NCBI RefSeq assembly: GCF_002115805.1
Contig: NZ_JFKC01000021.1
Coordinates: 1 to 64,000 of the forward strand
Source: Marivita geojedonensis
GTDB lineage: Bacteria; Pseudomonadota; Alphaproteobacteria; Rhodobacterales; Rhodobacteraceae
Reading direction: 5' to 3'
DNA: 64,000 bases
The notes under the pieces are model-generated. The model worked only from the letters and a program-made list of their open reading frames with translations. It was not told the DNA's origin and made no database searches. Position 1 is the stretch's first letter. Each line of letters begins with the position of its first letter. Positions 7,400 through 15,960 of the stretch are shown one piece after another. Both the position numbers and the translations under genes were made by a program.

Positions 7400-9547
7400 A
7401 TGATCCTTGCCGATATCATACGTCAACTTGTCGGCTGCGTCATTATCGGGGCAATGGCTGTCACATTGACGATGTCTTTCGCCGCTCTGATATATACCGG
7501 CATTCTGGCGCCACATCTGGGCGAAGGCATTCCGTTTGCACTCATCGGAGCCGCCGCCATGGCCGCCGTTGGAGCGTTTAGCTATTCATTACGCGGCAGT
7601 ATCTGTAATCCACAAGATGTCACTGCTGTGCTGCTTGGAACGACAGCTGTTGGGATCGCGTCAACGAGCGCGGTCGTGGGAGACGCTCTTTTTCCGACGA
7701 TCCTGGCCCTCATCATCGCCGCCAGTCTAGTTGCCGGCATCACAGCACTTGCCTCAGGGCTTCTGCGGATCGGAGCGCTTGTAAACTATGCGCCTTATCC
7801 CGTGATCGCGGGGTTTCTTGCGGCAACAGGTTATCTGCTGGTGATGGGCGCGATAGGGATTATTTCTCGGGAAAGCGTAACCTTGTTTACGATCGGCACG
7901 GTGGTGCTTTCGCTTCCAGTGATGCATTGGCTTCCTTGGATCACCGCCGGATTGGGCCTCGCCATCCTGACGCGAAAACTCCAGAGTGAATTTGTCATTC
8001 CGATCGCGCTCTGTCTCGCAGCAATAATTTTCTTTTGCATTATTTGGGTTTTGGGTCTCTCACTGGACACCGCTTTGGAGCGAGGGCTACTTCTCGGACC
8101 GTTTATCGACGCCAAAAACAACGACGTGTTCAGCTCAAGCTTTGTGGGGCGGATCGAATGGACGGCCGTGATCGCGGCAGCGCCCACATTGGTCGCCGTT
8201 TCAGGCCTTACGCTTTTGGGCTCCATGCTCAACAGCACCGGGTTCGCCATGAGCACTGGCCTCACACTCGATTCCGAGCGCGATATGCGCGCAACCGGGA
8301 TATCAAATATCGCAGCTGGAGCTTTTGGGGGCATGCCCGGCTTCCTCATCCTCGGCGAGTCGATCCTTGCGCGCCAGATGGGCTTGACGGGTGTCCTGCC
8401 AGGACTATCTGCCGCGTTGGCCTGTGGTGTCGCGGCTTTGTTGGGGACCCAATACCTAGTATATGTGCCCGCTGGTTTGATGGCGATGATTGTTGCATAT
8501 CTTGGGTTTGACTTGCTCGGCAGTTGGCTTCTGTCCAGCAGCAAGCGTCTTCCAAAATATGAATATGCTGTGGTCGTCCTGATCGTTCTCGTTGCCGCAA
8601 GCTTCGGGTTTCTCGAAGCCCTCGCGCTTGGGACGCTCGCGACTGCCGCGATATTTGTGATCTCCTACGCCAAGGCCGATATCCTGCGATCTAGGACAAC
8701 TGGCCGCAAGCGCCGTTCGCGAGTGGAACGTTCGAACGAAGCCATGGAATACCTGTCTTCAGCAGGCGATACTTGTGTCATTCTGGAGCTCACCGGTTTT
8801 CTGTTCTTCGGAACATCCGATCGGATTGCACGGGTGACCTTCTCGGAGCTGGAAAACGAAGGAGTTAAATTCCTGATCCTTGACTTCGAACGTGTCAGCG
8901 GGCTGGATGCCTCGGCTAATCTGTCTCTGACCGACGTAGTGACAAGGGCGCAGGCCTCGGGGGTTGAGGTCATATTCTGTGCGATGGCACCCAAACTGAA
9001 ACGGCATTTCCTTCAAGTTGGTCCAATACCGCGGATGGTGAGGTTCTTTGCGTCCTGTGACGCCGCGCTCGAACATGTTGAAGACCAACTGCTGAAAGAC
9101 GCCAACCATAACAGCCTTGGAACGGTTCCTCATGTGATCTCCTTGGTCAAAGATATTGAAGCGGAATTTGCAGATCGCCAAGACATCATCCGGCGGATTG
9201 ACCTGCAGGCGGGTGAGATACTTCTACATATCGGATCAGGATCATCTGAGCTTTATATCCTTGTCCAAGGTCAGTTGCGTGCCGAGATTGAAACCGAAAA
9301 GGCAGCTCGTTTGCGCGTGGCCGAGTTTCGAGAGGGTGCCTTGATCGGCGAGCTTGCTTATTACGCCAATGTCCCTCGAACCGCCTGGGTGGTTGCAGAT
9401 CAGCCCAGTCACGTTCTTCGCATTGACTTAAGTGACGTTGACGGCACTTTCTCGCCAAGTCTTTACGCGTTTCACCAAGCTGCGGCACGATCTTTGGCGA
9501 TGCGTGTCATGCGAATGAATGATTACATTCGTGATCTGAGCCCTTAA
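7400..9547 (+). CDS. SulP anion transporter with STAS and cyclic-nucleotide-binding domains
   Basis: 715 residues. Residues 1-430 carry 10 or more TM segments of the SLC26/SulP type (sulfate, bicarbonate or related anions; substrate unknown). Residues about 445-560 are a STAS domain (VILELTGFLFFGTSDRI, then FLILDFERVSGLDASA). Residues about 590-700 are a cNMP-binding domain (ELYILVQGQL, then GALIGELAYYANVPRTAWV) with the phosphate-binding Arg kept. Fusion of both regulatory domains to one transporter implies gating by cyclic nucleotides, by inference. The ATG at 7400 is chosen because it has an AGGAA nine bases upstream and starts directly before the first helix; the longer frame from 7328 has no support. 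It stands alone, divergent from the DUF3307 operon. Confidence 0.93.
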   Translation: MILADIIRQLVGCVIIGAMAVTLTMSFAALIYTGILAPHLGEGIPFALIGAAAMAAVGAFSYSLRGSICNPQDVTAVLLGTTAVGIASTSAVVGDALFPTILALIIAASLVAGITALASGLLRIGALVNYAPYPVIAGFLAATGYLLVMGAIGIISRESVTLFTIGTVVLSLPVMHWLPWITAGLGLAILTRKLQSEFVIPIALCLAAIIFFCIIWVLGLSLDTALERGLLLGPFIDAKNNDVFSSSFVGRIEWTAVIAAAPTLVAVSGLTLLGSMLNSTGFAMSTGLTLDSERDMRATGISNIAAGAFGGMPGFLILGESILARQMGLTGVLPGLSAALACGVAALLGTQYLVYVPAGLMAMIVAYLGFDLLGSWLLSSSKRLPKYEYAVVVLIVLVAASFGFLEALALGTLATAAIFVISYAKADILRSRTTGRKRRSRVERSNEAMEYLSSAGDTCVILELTGFLFFGTSDRIARVTFSELENEGVKFLILDFERVSGLDASANLSLTDVVTRAQASGVEVIFCAMAPKLKRHFLQVGPIPRMVRFFASCDAALEHVEDQLLKDANHNSLGTVPHVISLVKDIEAEFADRQDIIRRIDLQAGEILLHIGSGSSELYILVQGQLRAEIETEKAARLRVAEFREGALIGELAYYANVPRTAWVVADQPSHVLRIDLSDVDGTFSPSLYAFHQAAARSLAMRVMRMNDYIRDLSP

Positions 9548-9599
9548 GCCAGGTTGAGAAAGGTTGTGCAAAATTTGGCCACGGTAACGGCGGCCGAAG

Positions 9600-9712
9600 C
9601 CGATTAAGCTGCCAAAGCTGGACGGGTTCACAGATTTTATCGACGCTTGGTTTGATGCAGAAAAAAGCCGTGCACCGCAAGCAGCCTCACACGGCGAAGC
9701 GGATAGGCACTC
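9600..9712 (+). pseudogene. Remnant of an IS21-family transposase (istA)
   Basis: Plus-strand translation gives KLPKLDGFTDFIDAWFDAEK, which fits the conserved mid-region of IS21-type IstA transposases. After about 9677 the match continues in a different frame (KQPHTAKRI, family pattern KQRHTAKRI). This shows a frameshift in a short leftover of about 35 codons. No IstB gene and no terminal repeats are seen. The fragment is a decayed insertion sequence trace at the edge of the accessory region, next to tRNA-Leu. Confidence 0.6.
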
Positions 9713-9935
9713 TTCGGCTCGGTGTTTCTGCCCATCCGCCTTCAAGTCAATTAGGTGATACCGCTTCGCATCGATAGTAATCGCGAGGGTTAGTACGCGA
9801 CGCAGGTCGCAACATGAGTCGCTACGGTGCCGATTAGTCGCGCAACACACTCGTTAAGGAGGATATTCAGGGGGATAAAACGCAAAATGATCTATAAAAA
9901 TAAAATCATTACATAGATTTAATAAAGAAATATGG

Positions 9936-10018
9936 TGCGGGCGGTGGGACTCGAACCCACACGGCGCTAGGGCCTTCGGATTTTAAGTCCGATATGTCTA
10001 CCATTCCATCACGCCCGC
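9936..10018 (-). tRNA. tRNA-Leu (anticodon UAA)
   Basis: On the minus strand, acceptor arms GCGGGCG (10012-10018) and CGCCCGC pair, with discriminator A at 9936 and an encoded CCA at 9933-9935. The anticodon stem TCGGA/TCCGA encloses the loop CTTAAAA, so the anticodon is TAA. A long class II variable arm (AGGCCCTAGCGCC region) and a GGTTCGAGTCC T-arm confirm a leucine tRNA. The 3' end faces the AT-rich region to the left, so this is a plausible integration site. Confidence 0.97.
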
Positions 10019-10101
10019 CTGAGGCTATCCCTAGCCGGGGGATGCGGCGAAAACAATGGTCTCTCTGAGGCTTTGCTTTGCACCGTGCGGGATCAAGGGG
10101 G

Positions 10102-10647
10102 TCAGAGATCCTCGCCCTCTGGTTTGGTGATCAGGAACCGTTCACTTAGCCAGGGATTCAACGCAACGGCGAGGCGCAGAACAACCTGTGCTTCTTCGTT
10201 CCGGCCCAACTCGATCAGGGTCAGAGCTTTGCCCGTCAGCGCTCCGGTGTGACGCGGATTAAATTCGATGGCACGATCGACGTCCGGCAGGACCGCCTCA
10301 AAATCTCCGCGCAGAAAATTGACGAAGGCCCGCTGATTGTACCCCTCGGAATAGAACGGGCAGTACGAGACGAGCGTGTTGAGCCGATCCATCGCCCGCA
10401 GGTAATCGCCCACACGGATCGCGCTCAGCGCGGAATCCAGCATCATCTGCGAAGGTTCATCGGGTGCCTGCAACCAAAGCTGCCACATCTGATCCGAATA
10501 CGTCCGCGCCACCATACTGTTGGGCGCGCGCTGTACCTCGGCATAAAGCCGGTCAAGCGCCTCGGTATGATCCGGAGCGACCGGGCAGCCATCTGCGGCG
10601 GCACCCTGCGCGGCCAGAATGGCAAGTACGGTAAAGACAGTACGCAT
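10102..10647 (-). CDS. Exported tetratricopeptide-repeat protein
   Basis: 181 residues. A signal peptide (MRTVFTVLAILAAQGAAA) is followed by helical repeats of TPR character in the last 120 residues (DYLRAMDRLNTLVSYCP, GDFEAVLPDVDRAIEFNPRH, RNEEAQVVLRLAVALNP). Two cysteines may form a periplasmic disulfide. TPR proteins serve as protein-binding scaffolds; the partner is unknown. The ATG at 10647 is chosen over the upstream in-frame TTG because it starts the signal peptide. It lies 32 bp downstream of the Lrp-type regulator on the same strand, so the two may be cotranscribed. Confidence 0.8.
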   Translation of the reverse strand: MRTVFTVLAILAAQGAAADGCPVAPDHTEALDRLYAEVQRAPNSMVARTYSDQMWQLWLQAPDEPSQMMLDSALSAIRVGDYLRAMDRLNTLVSYCPFYSEGYNQRAFVNFLRGDFEAVLPDVDRAIEFNPRHTGALTGKALTLIELGRNEEAQVVLRLAVALNPWLSERFLITKPEGEDL

Positions 10648-10679
10648 TTCAAAAGTTTGACCGCGCAACCACGCACGCG

Positions 10680-11150
10680 TCAAGTCACGTTCCCGAAAGT
10701 CTCTTCCTTCACGGCCTGCATGGCGACATAGGTCGAGGTCGCCGCGACATGCGGCAAAGTCGAGATTTTCTCGGCCAGCACTTTTCGATAGTTTCGCATG
10801 TTGGCTGTCCGGACCTTGAGCAGGTAGTCGAAATTCCCGGCAATCAGATGCGCCTGTTCGATCTCGGGAATCTTGGCCACGGCTTCATTGAAGGCAGCCA
10901 GTGCCGCTTCGCGGGTGTTGGTCATCTTGACCTCAACGAACGCGATGTGATCCAGCCCGAGCCGGATCGGGTCGAGCAGCGCGCGATAACCCTGAATTGC
11001 GCCGATCTCTTCGAGCCGCCTCAACCGGGCTTGGGTCGGAGATTTCGACAATCCGATCCTTCGCGACAACTCGGTAATCGACACCCGTCCATCACGTGCC
11101 ATTTCCTGAAGAATCGCCCGATCAAACCTGTCGAGATCAGAAATATCCAT
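10680..11150 (-). CDS. putR: Lrp/AsnC-family regulator, probable proline-responsive PutR
   Basis: 156 residues. An N-terminal helix-turn-helix (SITELSRRIGLSKSPTQARLRRLEE) is followed by a C-terminal RAM ligand-binding domain (about 70-145). The gene is divergent from putA with a 111-bp intergenic region. This is the arrangement known in Rhodobacter and Agrobacterium, where PutR activates putA in response to proline. The function is therefore assigned from family and context. An AGGAG lies directly upstream of the ATG. Confidence 0.88.
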   Translation of the reverse strand: MDISDLDRFDRAILQEMARDGRVSITELSRRIGLSKSPTQARLRRLEEIGAIQGYRALLDPIRLGLDHIAFVEVKMTNTREAALAAFNEAVAKIPEIEQAHLIAGNFDYLLKVRTANMRNYRKVLAEKISTLPHVAATSTYVAMQAVKEETFGNVT

Positions 11151-11261
11151 TTCTCCTGCCTCTCCCCTCCAAATCAGTCAAAACGGATCACGATCCAAGC
11201 ATAATCCGGCGCTTGGACTGCCTGTTCCCAAGTATCTTAGGGGAAATGACCGGAGATCACC

Positions 11262-14200
11262 ATGCCTCGTGATGAAATGCCCAACCTACGCCCCCTGATC
11301 GACGACAACACCTACGCTGACGAAGCCCTTAAGGTGGACAGCCTGCGCGCCACCGCGCAACTGACCCAGACGGACCGCGATGCGATCAAAGCCCGCGCCA
11401 CCAAGCTGGTCACGGAGATCCGCGAAGATTCGCGCCCGGGCCTGATGGAAGTGTTTCTCAGCGAATACGGCCTGTCGACCGAAGAAGGCATTGCACTGAT
11501 GTGTCTGGCCGAAGCATTGTTGCGGGTGCCGGACGCGGCCACCATCGACGCGCTGATCGAAGACAAGATCGCACCGTCGAACTGGGCCAGCCACCTTGGC
11601 GAGAGCACGTCGCCACTGGTGAACGCCTCGACCTGGGCCCTGATGCTGACCGGCAAGGTGTTGAAGGACGAACAGCCCGGCCCCGTCGGCCACCTGCGCG
11701 GCGCTATCAAACGTCTGGGGGAGCCGGTGATCCGCACCGCCGTGGGCCGCGCGATGAAGGAAATGGGCGCGCAATTCGTTCTTGGCGAAACCATCCAGTC
11801 CGCGATGAAGCGCGCAGCCAGGATGGAGGCCAAAGGCTACACTTATTCCTACGACATGCTGGGCGAGGCAGCGCGGACGGAGACCGACGCGCGGCGCTAT
11901 CACCTGTCCTATTCCCGCGCCATCAGCGCGATTGCGGAAGCGGCTAAGTCAAAGGACATCCGGGACAATCCGGGCATCTCGGTCAAGCTGTCGGCGCTGC
12001 ATCCACGCTACGAAGAAGCGCAGCAGGACACGGTGATGAACGAGGTTGTTCCGCGTCTGCGCACGCTCGCGCAACTGGCGCGGTCGGCCGGGATCGGGCT
12101 CAACATCGACGCCGAAGAGGCGGACCGCCTGTCCGTTTCGCTCGACGTGATCGAAACCGTGCTGTCGGAACCGTCGCTCAAGGGCTGGGACGGATTTGGC
12201 GTGGTTGTGCAGGCTTACGGGCCACGTGCCGGGCATGTGATTGACTGGCTCTACAATCTGGCTGAACGGCTGGACCGCAAGATCATGGTGCGGCTGGTCA
12301 AGGGTGCCTATTGGGACACCGAAATCAAGCGCGCACAGGTGGCCGGGCTTCCGGCGTTCCCTGTCTTTACCGCCAAGCACCACACCGACATCAGCTACAT
12401 CGCCAATGCGCGCAAGCTGCTGGGCATGACAGACCGGATCTATCCGCAATTCGCCACGCATAATGCGCATACGGTCGCCGCGATCCTGCATATGGCCGAG
12501 GACCGTACATTGTTCGAATTCCAGCGTCTGCACGGCATGGGCGAGGCGCTGCATGACATCGTCAAGGATGATGAGGGCACGCGCTGCCGGATTTACGCAC
12601 CAGTGGGCGCGCATCGTGATCTTCTGGCCTATCTTGTGCGGCGGCTGCTGGAGAATGGCGCGAACAGTTCGTTTGTGAACCAGATCGTTGACACAGATGT
12701 GCCGGCGGCAGAGGTGGCCGCTGACCCGTTCGACACGCAGGCGGTGCCCAAGCTGCCCACCGGACCAGAGTTGTTTGCCCCCGAACGCCCGAATTCCAAG
12801 GGATGGGACCTCACGCACCGACCGACCCGCGCCGCAATCGAAGCCGCGCGCAAGCCGTTTTCGGGTGTTCAATGGACGGCAACACCACTGGTGGCTGGCG
12901 ATGCCGAAACCGGCGCAACAGACCCGGTGATCAACCCCGCACGCCCCGGCGACACGGTCGGATCGGTCACATGGGCGACGTCCGGAACCGTTGCAACAGC
13001 CTGCACCGTAGCAACGCCGTGGAACGCGGACGCGGCAGAGCGCGCAGAAGTTCTGAACAAGGCCGCCGATCTTTACGAAGCACATTACGGGGAACTCTTC
13101 GCACTTTTGGCCCGTGAGGCGGGCAAGTCGCTGCTCGACGCCGTAGCGGAACTGCGCGAGGCGGTGGATTTCCTGCGCTACTACGCCGCCCGTGCTGAAG
13201 GGCCTGACCCGCAGGGTGTTTTCGCCTGCATCAGCCCTTGGAACTTCCCTCTGGCGATCTTCACCGGGCAAATCGCGGCGGCGCTCACCACCGGGAATGC
13301 AGTGCTTGCGAAGCCTGCCGAACAGACACCGCTCATCGCGTATCGTGCCGTGCAACTGCTTCACGAGGCGGGTGTTCCGACAACGGCGCTGCAACTCCTG
13401 CCCGGTGCGGGCGATGTGGGTGCGGCGTTGACGTCGAACCCGGCGGTCAAAGGGGTTGCCTTCACCGGCTCGACCGAGACCGCGCAGATCATCCATCGCA
13501 GCATGGCCAAACACCTTGCACCCGGTGCGCCGCTGATCGCGGAGACCGGCGGGCTCAATGCCATGATCGTCGACAGTACGGCCCTCCCGGAACAGGCGGT
13601 GCAGGCGATCGTCGAGTCCGCTTTCCAGTCTGCAGGTCAGCGCTGTTCGGCGCTGCGCTGTCTTTATGTGCAGGAAGACATTGCCGAAAGCTTTGTCGAA
13701 ATGCTGACCGGTGCGATGGATGCTTTGGTGATTGGCGATCCGTGGATCTACGGCACCGATGTCGGCCCCGCCATTGATGCAGAGGCGCGCGATGGGATCA
13801 TCTCTTATGTCGATGCGGCAGAGGTGGAAGGTCGGGTTCTTCACCGCCTTCCCCTGCCCGGCGGTGGCACATTCGTTCCGCCGACCCTGATCCGGGTGTC
13901 AGGCATCGCCGATCTGGAACGTGAAATCTTTGGTCCAGTCCTGCATATTGCGACGTTCAAATCAAAAGACATCGACACCGTGATCGACGCCATCAACGGC
14001 ACTGACTACGGCCTGACATTCGGTCTCCAAACCCGGATCGACGACCGGGTGCAGCATGTCTCAGAGCAGATCAAGGCGGGCAATATCTACGTGAACCGCA
14101 ACCAGATCGGCGCAATTGTCGGCAGCCAGCCTTTCGGTGGCGAGGGGTTATCGGGCACGGGACCGAAAGCCGGTGGGCCGAACTATCTGGCGCGGTTCCG

Positions 14201-14684
14201 CAGGCATCCGGCAGACACGGCCGGAGACGTATGGCCGTCGCAGGACAGCAAAGATCGTCTGACCAAAGCGCTGACCTCTGCCGGCGGCAAGGCATCCGCG
14301 ACCAAGACCACCCTGCCCGGCCCGACCGGAGAGTCCAACGTGCTGACCGCAATGGCGCGGGGGCCGATCCTGTGTCTTGGACCGGGACCAGAGGCCGCCA
14401 AGGCGCAAGCCCGCGCGGTCGAGGCCTTGGGAGGGATAGCCGTTAAGGCAGAGGGTGGAATTGCGCCGGACTGGCTGGCCGATCTCGAATCCGAGGGCGC
14501 GATCTGGTGGGGAGATGACGAAACGGCCCGCGCGCTTCGTACGGAACTCGCCAGCCGGAAAGGGCCGATCCTGCCGCTGATCACCGGGATGCCGGACAAA
14601 GGCCATGCCTGTCACGAACGCCATGTCTGCGTCGACACCACGGCATCGGGCGGAAACGCACAGCTTCTGAGCGGCGCGGCTTGA
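11262..14684 (+). CDS. putA: Bifunctional proline dehydrogenase / P5C dehydrogenase
   Basis: 1140 residues. It oxidises proline to P5C (FAD) and then P5C to glutamate (NAD+). The PRODH barrel spans about 140-470 ([36 protein letters not shown]). The aldehyde dehydrogenase domain spans about 540-1000 ([15 protein letters not shown], catalytic Glu in [10 protein letters not shown], catalytic Cys in [11 protein letters not shown]). The remaining C-terminal segment is the extra domain found in long PutAs. No N-terminal ribbon-helix-helix DNA-binding domain is present, so this PutA is not its own repressor, which fits control by the divergent putR. GGAG lies seven bases before the ATG. Confidence 0.98.
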   Translation: MPRDEMPNLRPLIDDNTYADEALKVDSLRATAQLTQTDRDAIKARATKLVTEIREDSRPGLMEVFLSEYGLSTEEGIALMCLAEALLRVPDAATIDALIEDKIAPSNWASHLGESTSPLVNASTWALMLTGKVLKDEQPGPVGHLRGAIKRLGEPVIRTAVGRAMKEMGAQFVLGETIQSAMKRAARMEAKGYTYSYDMLGEAARTETDARRYHLSYSRAISAIAEAAKSKDIRDNPGISVKLSALHPRYEEAQQDTVMNEVVPRLRTLAQLARSAGIGLNIDAEEADRLSVSLDVIETVLSEPSLKGWDGFGVVVQAYGPRAGHVIDWLYNLAERLDRKIMVRLVKGAYWDTEIKRAQVAGLPAFPVFTAKHHTDISYIANARKLLGMTDRIYPQFATHNAHTVAAILHMAEDRTLFEFQRLHGMGEALHDIVKDDEGTRCRIYAPVGAHRDLLAYLVRRLLENGANSSFVNQIVDTDVPAAEVAADPFDTQAVPKLPTGPELFAPERPNSKGWDLTHRPTRAAIEAARKPFSGVQWTATPLVAGDAETGATDPVINPARPGDTVGSVTWATSGTVATACTVATPWNADAAERAEVLNKAADLYEAHYGELFALLAREAGKSLLDAVAELREAVDFLRYYAARAEGPDPQGVFACISPWNFPLAIFTGQIAAALTTGNAVLAKPAEQTPLIAYRAVQLLHEAGVPTTALQLLPGAGDVGAALTSNPAVKGVAFTGSTETAQIIHRSMAKHLAPGAPLIAETGGLNAMIVDSTALPEQAVQAIVESAFQSAGQRCSALRCLYVQEDIAESFVEMLTGAMDALVIGDPWIYGTDVGPAIDAEARDGIISYVDAAEVEGRVLHRLPLPGGGTFVPPTLIRVSGIADLEREIFGPVLHIATFKSKDIDTVIDAINGTDYGLTFGLQTRIDDRVQHVSEQIKAGNIYVNRNQIGAIVGSQPFGGEGLSGTGPKAGGPNYLARFRRHPADTAGDVWPSQDSKDRLTKALTSAGGKASATKTTLPGPTGESNVLTAMARGPILCLGPGPEAAKAQARAVEALGGIAVKAEGGIAPDWLADLESEGAIWWGDDETARALRTELASRKGPILPLITGMPDKGHACHERHVCVDTTASGGNAQLLSGAA

Positions 14685-14715
14685 CGCGCCGCCGCTTTGG
14701 CACAACTGTCGCGGC

Positions 14716-15486
14716 ATGTTTCCGATCCGCGATCACAACCCGTCCGGCCGAACGCCCTTTGTCACATACGCGCTGATCATCGCGAATGTGGGGATTTTTC
14801 TGAGCTATTTTCCCCTGATGCAAAACGATCAGGAGATCATGCGCTTCTATTTTGACTATGCGCTGATCCCGGCGCTTGTCAGCGAAGGTCAGGGGTTCAG
14901 CGGGTTTCTAACCTCGATGTTCCTGCATGGCGGTTGGATGCACCTGATCGGCAATATGCTGTTCCTGTTCATTTTTGGTGACAACATGGAAGACGAGATG
15001 GGGCACTTCGTCTTCCTGCTCTTTTATCTGGCCGCAGGATTGGGCGCCGCATACATCCACTACATCAGTGCTCCGCTGTCCCAGGTGCCCACGGTTGGCG
15101 CATCCGGCGCGATTGCGGGGGTCATGGGCGGGTACCTGCTGCTGTTTCCGAAGGCCAAAGTGGATATCCTGATCATCATCGTAATCATCTTCCGCATCCT
15201 GCCCATACCAGCGTGGATCATGCTGGGGCTTTGGTTCGCAATGCAGATCTTCGGCGGATTTGGCACCGCCGCAGATGAGGGCGGCGTCGCGTACTGGGCG
15301 CATGTCGGCGGCTTCGTGATCGGGCTTGGTCTGACGGTACCGCTGTGGTTGCGGCTTGGCGGGCCCAGCTATTGGAACCAAACCGAAGGCCACCCGCCGC
15401 ACCCCGAGGCGACATACAGGCTTTCGCGCAGCAATATCCCGCACACAGGCCCTCGGAGCAATGTTCCTCGGATCCGGAGAAAATGA
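14716..15486 (+). CDS. Rhomboid-family intramembrane serine protease
   Basis: 256 residues with six or more TM segments. The catalytic serine is in GASGAIAG and the catalytic histidine in AHVGGF, two helices later. The HGGWMHLIGNMLFL motif of the rhomboid L1/TM2 region is present. It cleaves substrates within the membrane; the natural substrate is unknown. The hydrophilic C-terminal tail (about 35 residues) is Pro/Arg-rich. Its stop overlaps the start of the GFA-family gene as ATGA, indicating translational coupling. Confidence 0.95.
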   Translation: MFPIRDHNPSGRTPFVTYALIIANVGIFLSYFPLMQNDQEIMRFYFDYALIPALVSEGQGFSGFLTSMFLHGGWMHLIGNMLFLFIFGDNMEDEMGHFVFLLFYLAAGLGAAYIHYISAPLSQVPTVGASGAIAGVMGGYLLLFPKAKVDILIIIVIIFRILPIPAWIMLGLWFAMQIFGGFGTAADEGGVAYWAHVGGFVIGLGLTVPLWLRLGGPSYWNQTEGHPPHPEATYRLSRSNIPHTGPRSNVPRIRRK

Positions 15487-15851
15487 ACGGCCACTCCAAA
15501 GTCACCTGCCACTGTGGCGCAGTCGAACTTTCAGTGCGTCTGAAAGATGGTCTTGAGGCGGCGCGGCGTTGTGACTGCTCTTATTGCAGGAGACGGGGAA
15601 CTCCGACCGCCAGCGTTGACCGCGAAGATCTTCACATCGTCAAAGGGGCGGAAAACCTGACCCTTTACACCTTCGGAACCCACACAGCGAAACACTATTT
15701 CTGCAAGACCTGTGGGATCTACACACACCACCAGCGCCGATCGGATCCGGATGAATACGGCGTCAATATGGGGTGCATAGAAGGCGTGAACCCCAGAGAT
15801 TTCGAACCGATTGGCTGGCATGACGGCGTGAACCACCCCTCGGATACGTGA
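15483..15851 (+). CDS. GFA-family (glutathione-dependent formaldehyde-activating-like) protein
   Basis: 122 residues. It has the zinc-binding cysteine pattern of the GFA fold: CHCGAVELSV, CDCSYCRRRG, and FCKTCGIYTHH. Family members include Gfa, but most have no proven substrate. ATG at 15483 overlaps the rhomboid stop; the longer in-frame reading from 15345 lies inside the rhomboid gene and is rejected. Confidence 0.88.
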   Translation: MNGHSKVTCHCGAVELSVRLKDGLEAARRCDCSYCRRRGTPTASVDREDLHIVKGAENLTLYTFGTHTAKHYFCKTCGIYTHHQRRSDPDEYGVNMGCIEGVNPRDFEPIGWHDGVNHPSDT

Positions 15852-15960
15852 TCCCACCAGCCACGGCCTGATTTCCGAACAATGGCGGGACACACGCGAT
15901 TGCACGGCTTGGCCTGCACGTGTATCCCTCGGCAAAATCGGATTTCAAAGGACACCATCC

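Noticed and set aside
9428-9850. 140-residue minus-strand frame beside the IS21 remnant
   Set aside because: The plus strand gives the IstA match; the minus frame is its shadow.
11949-13844. 631-residue open frame opposite putA
   Set aside because: Antisense shadow of the PRODH/ALDH coding region.
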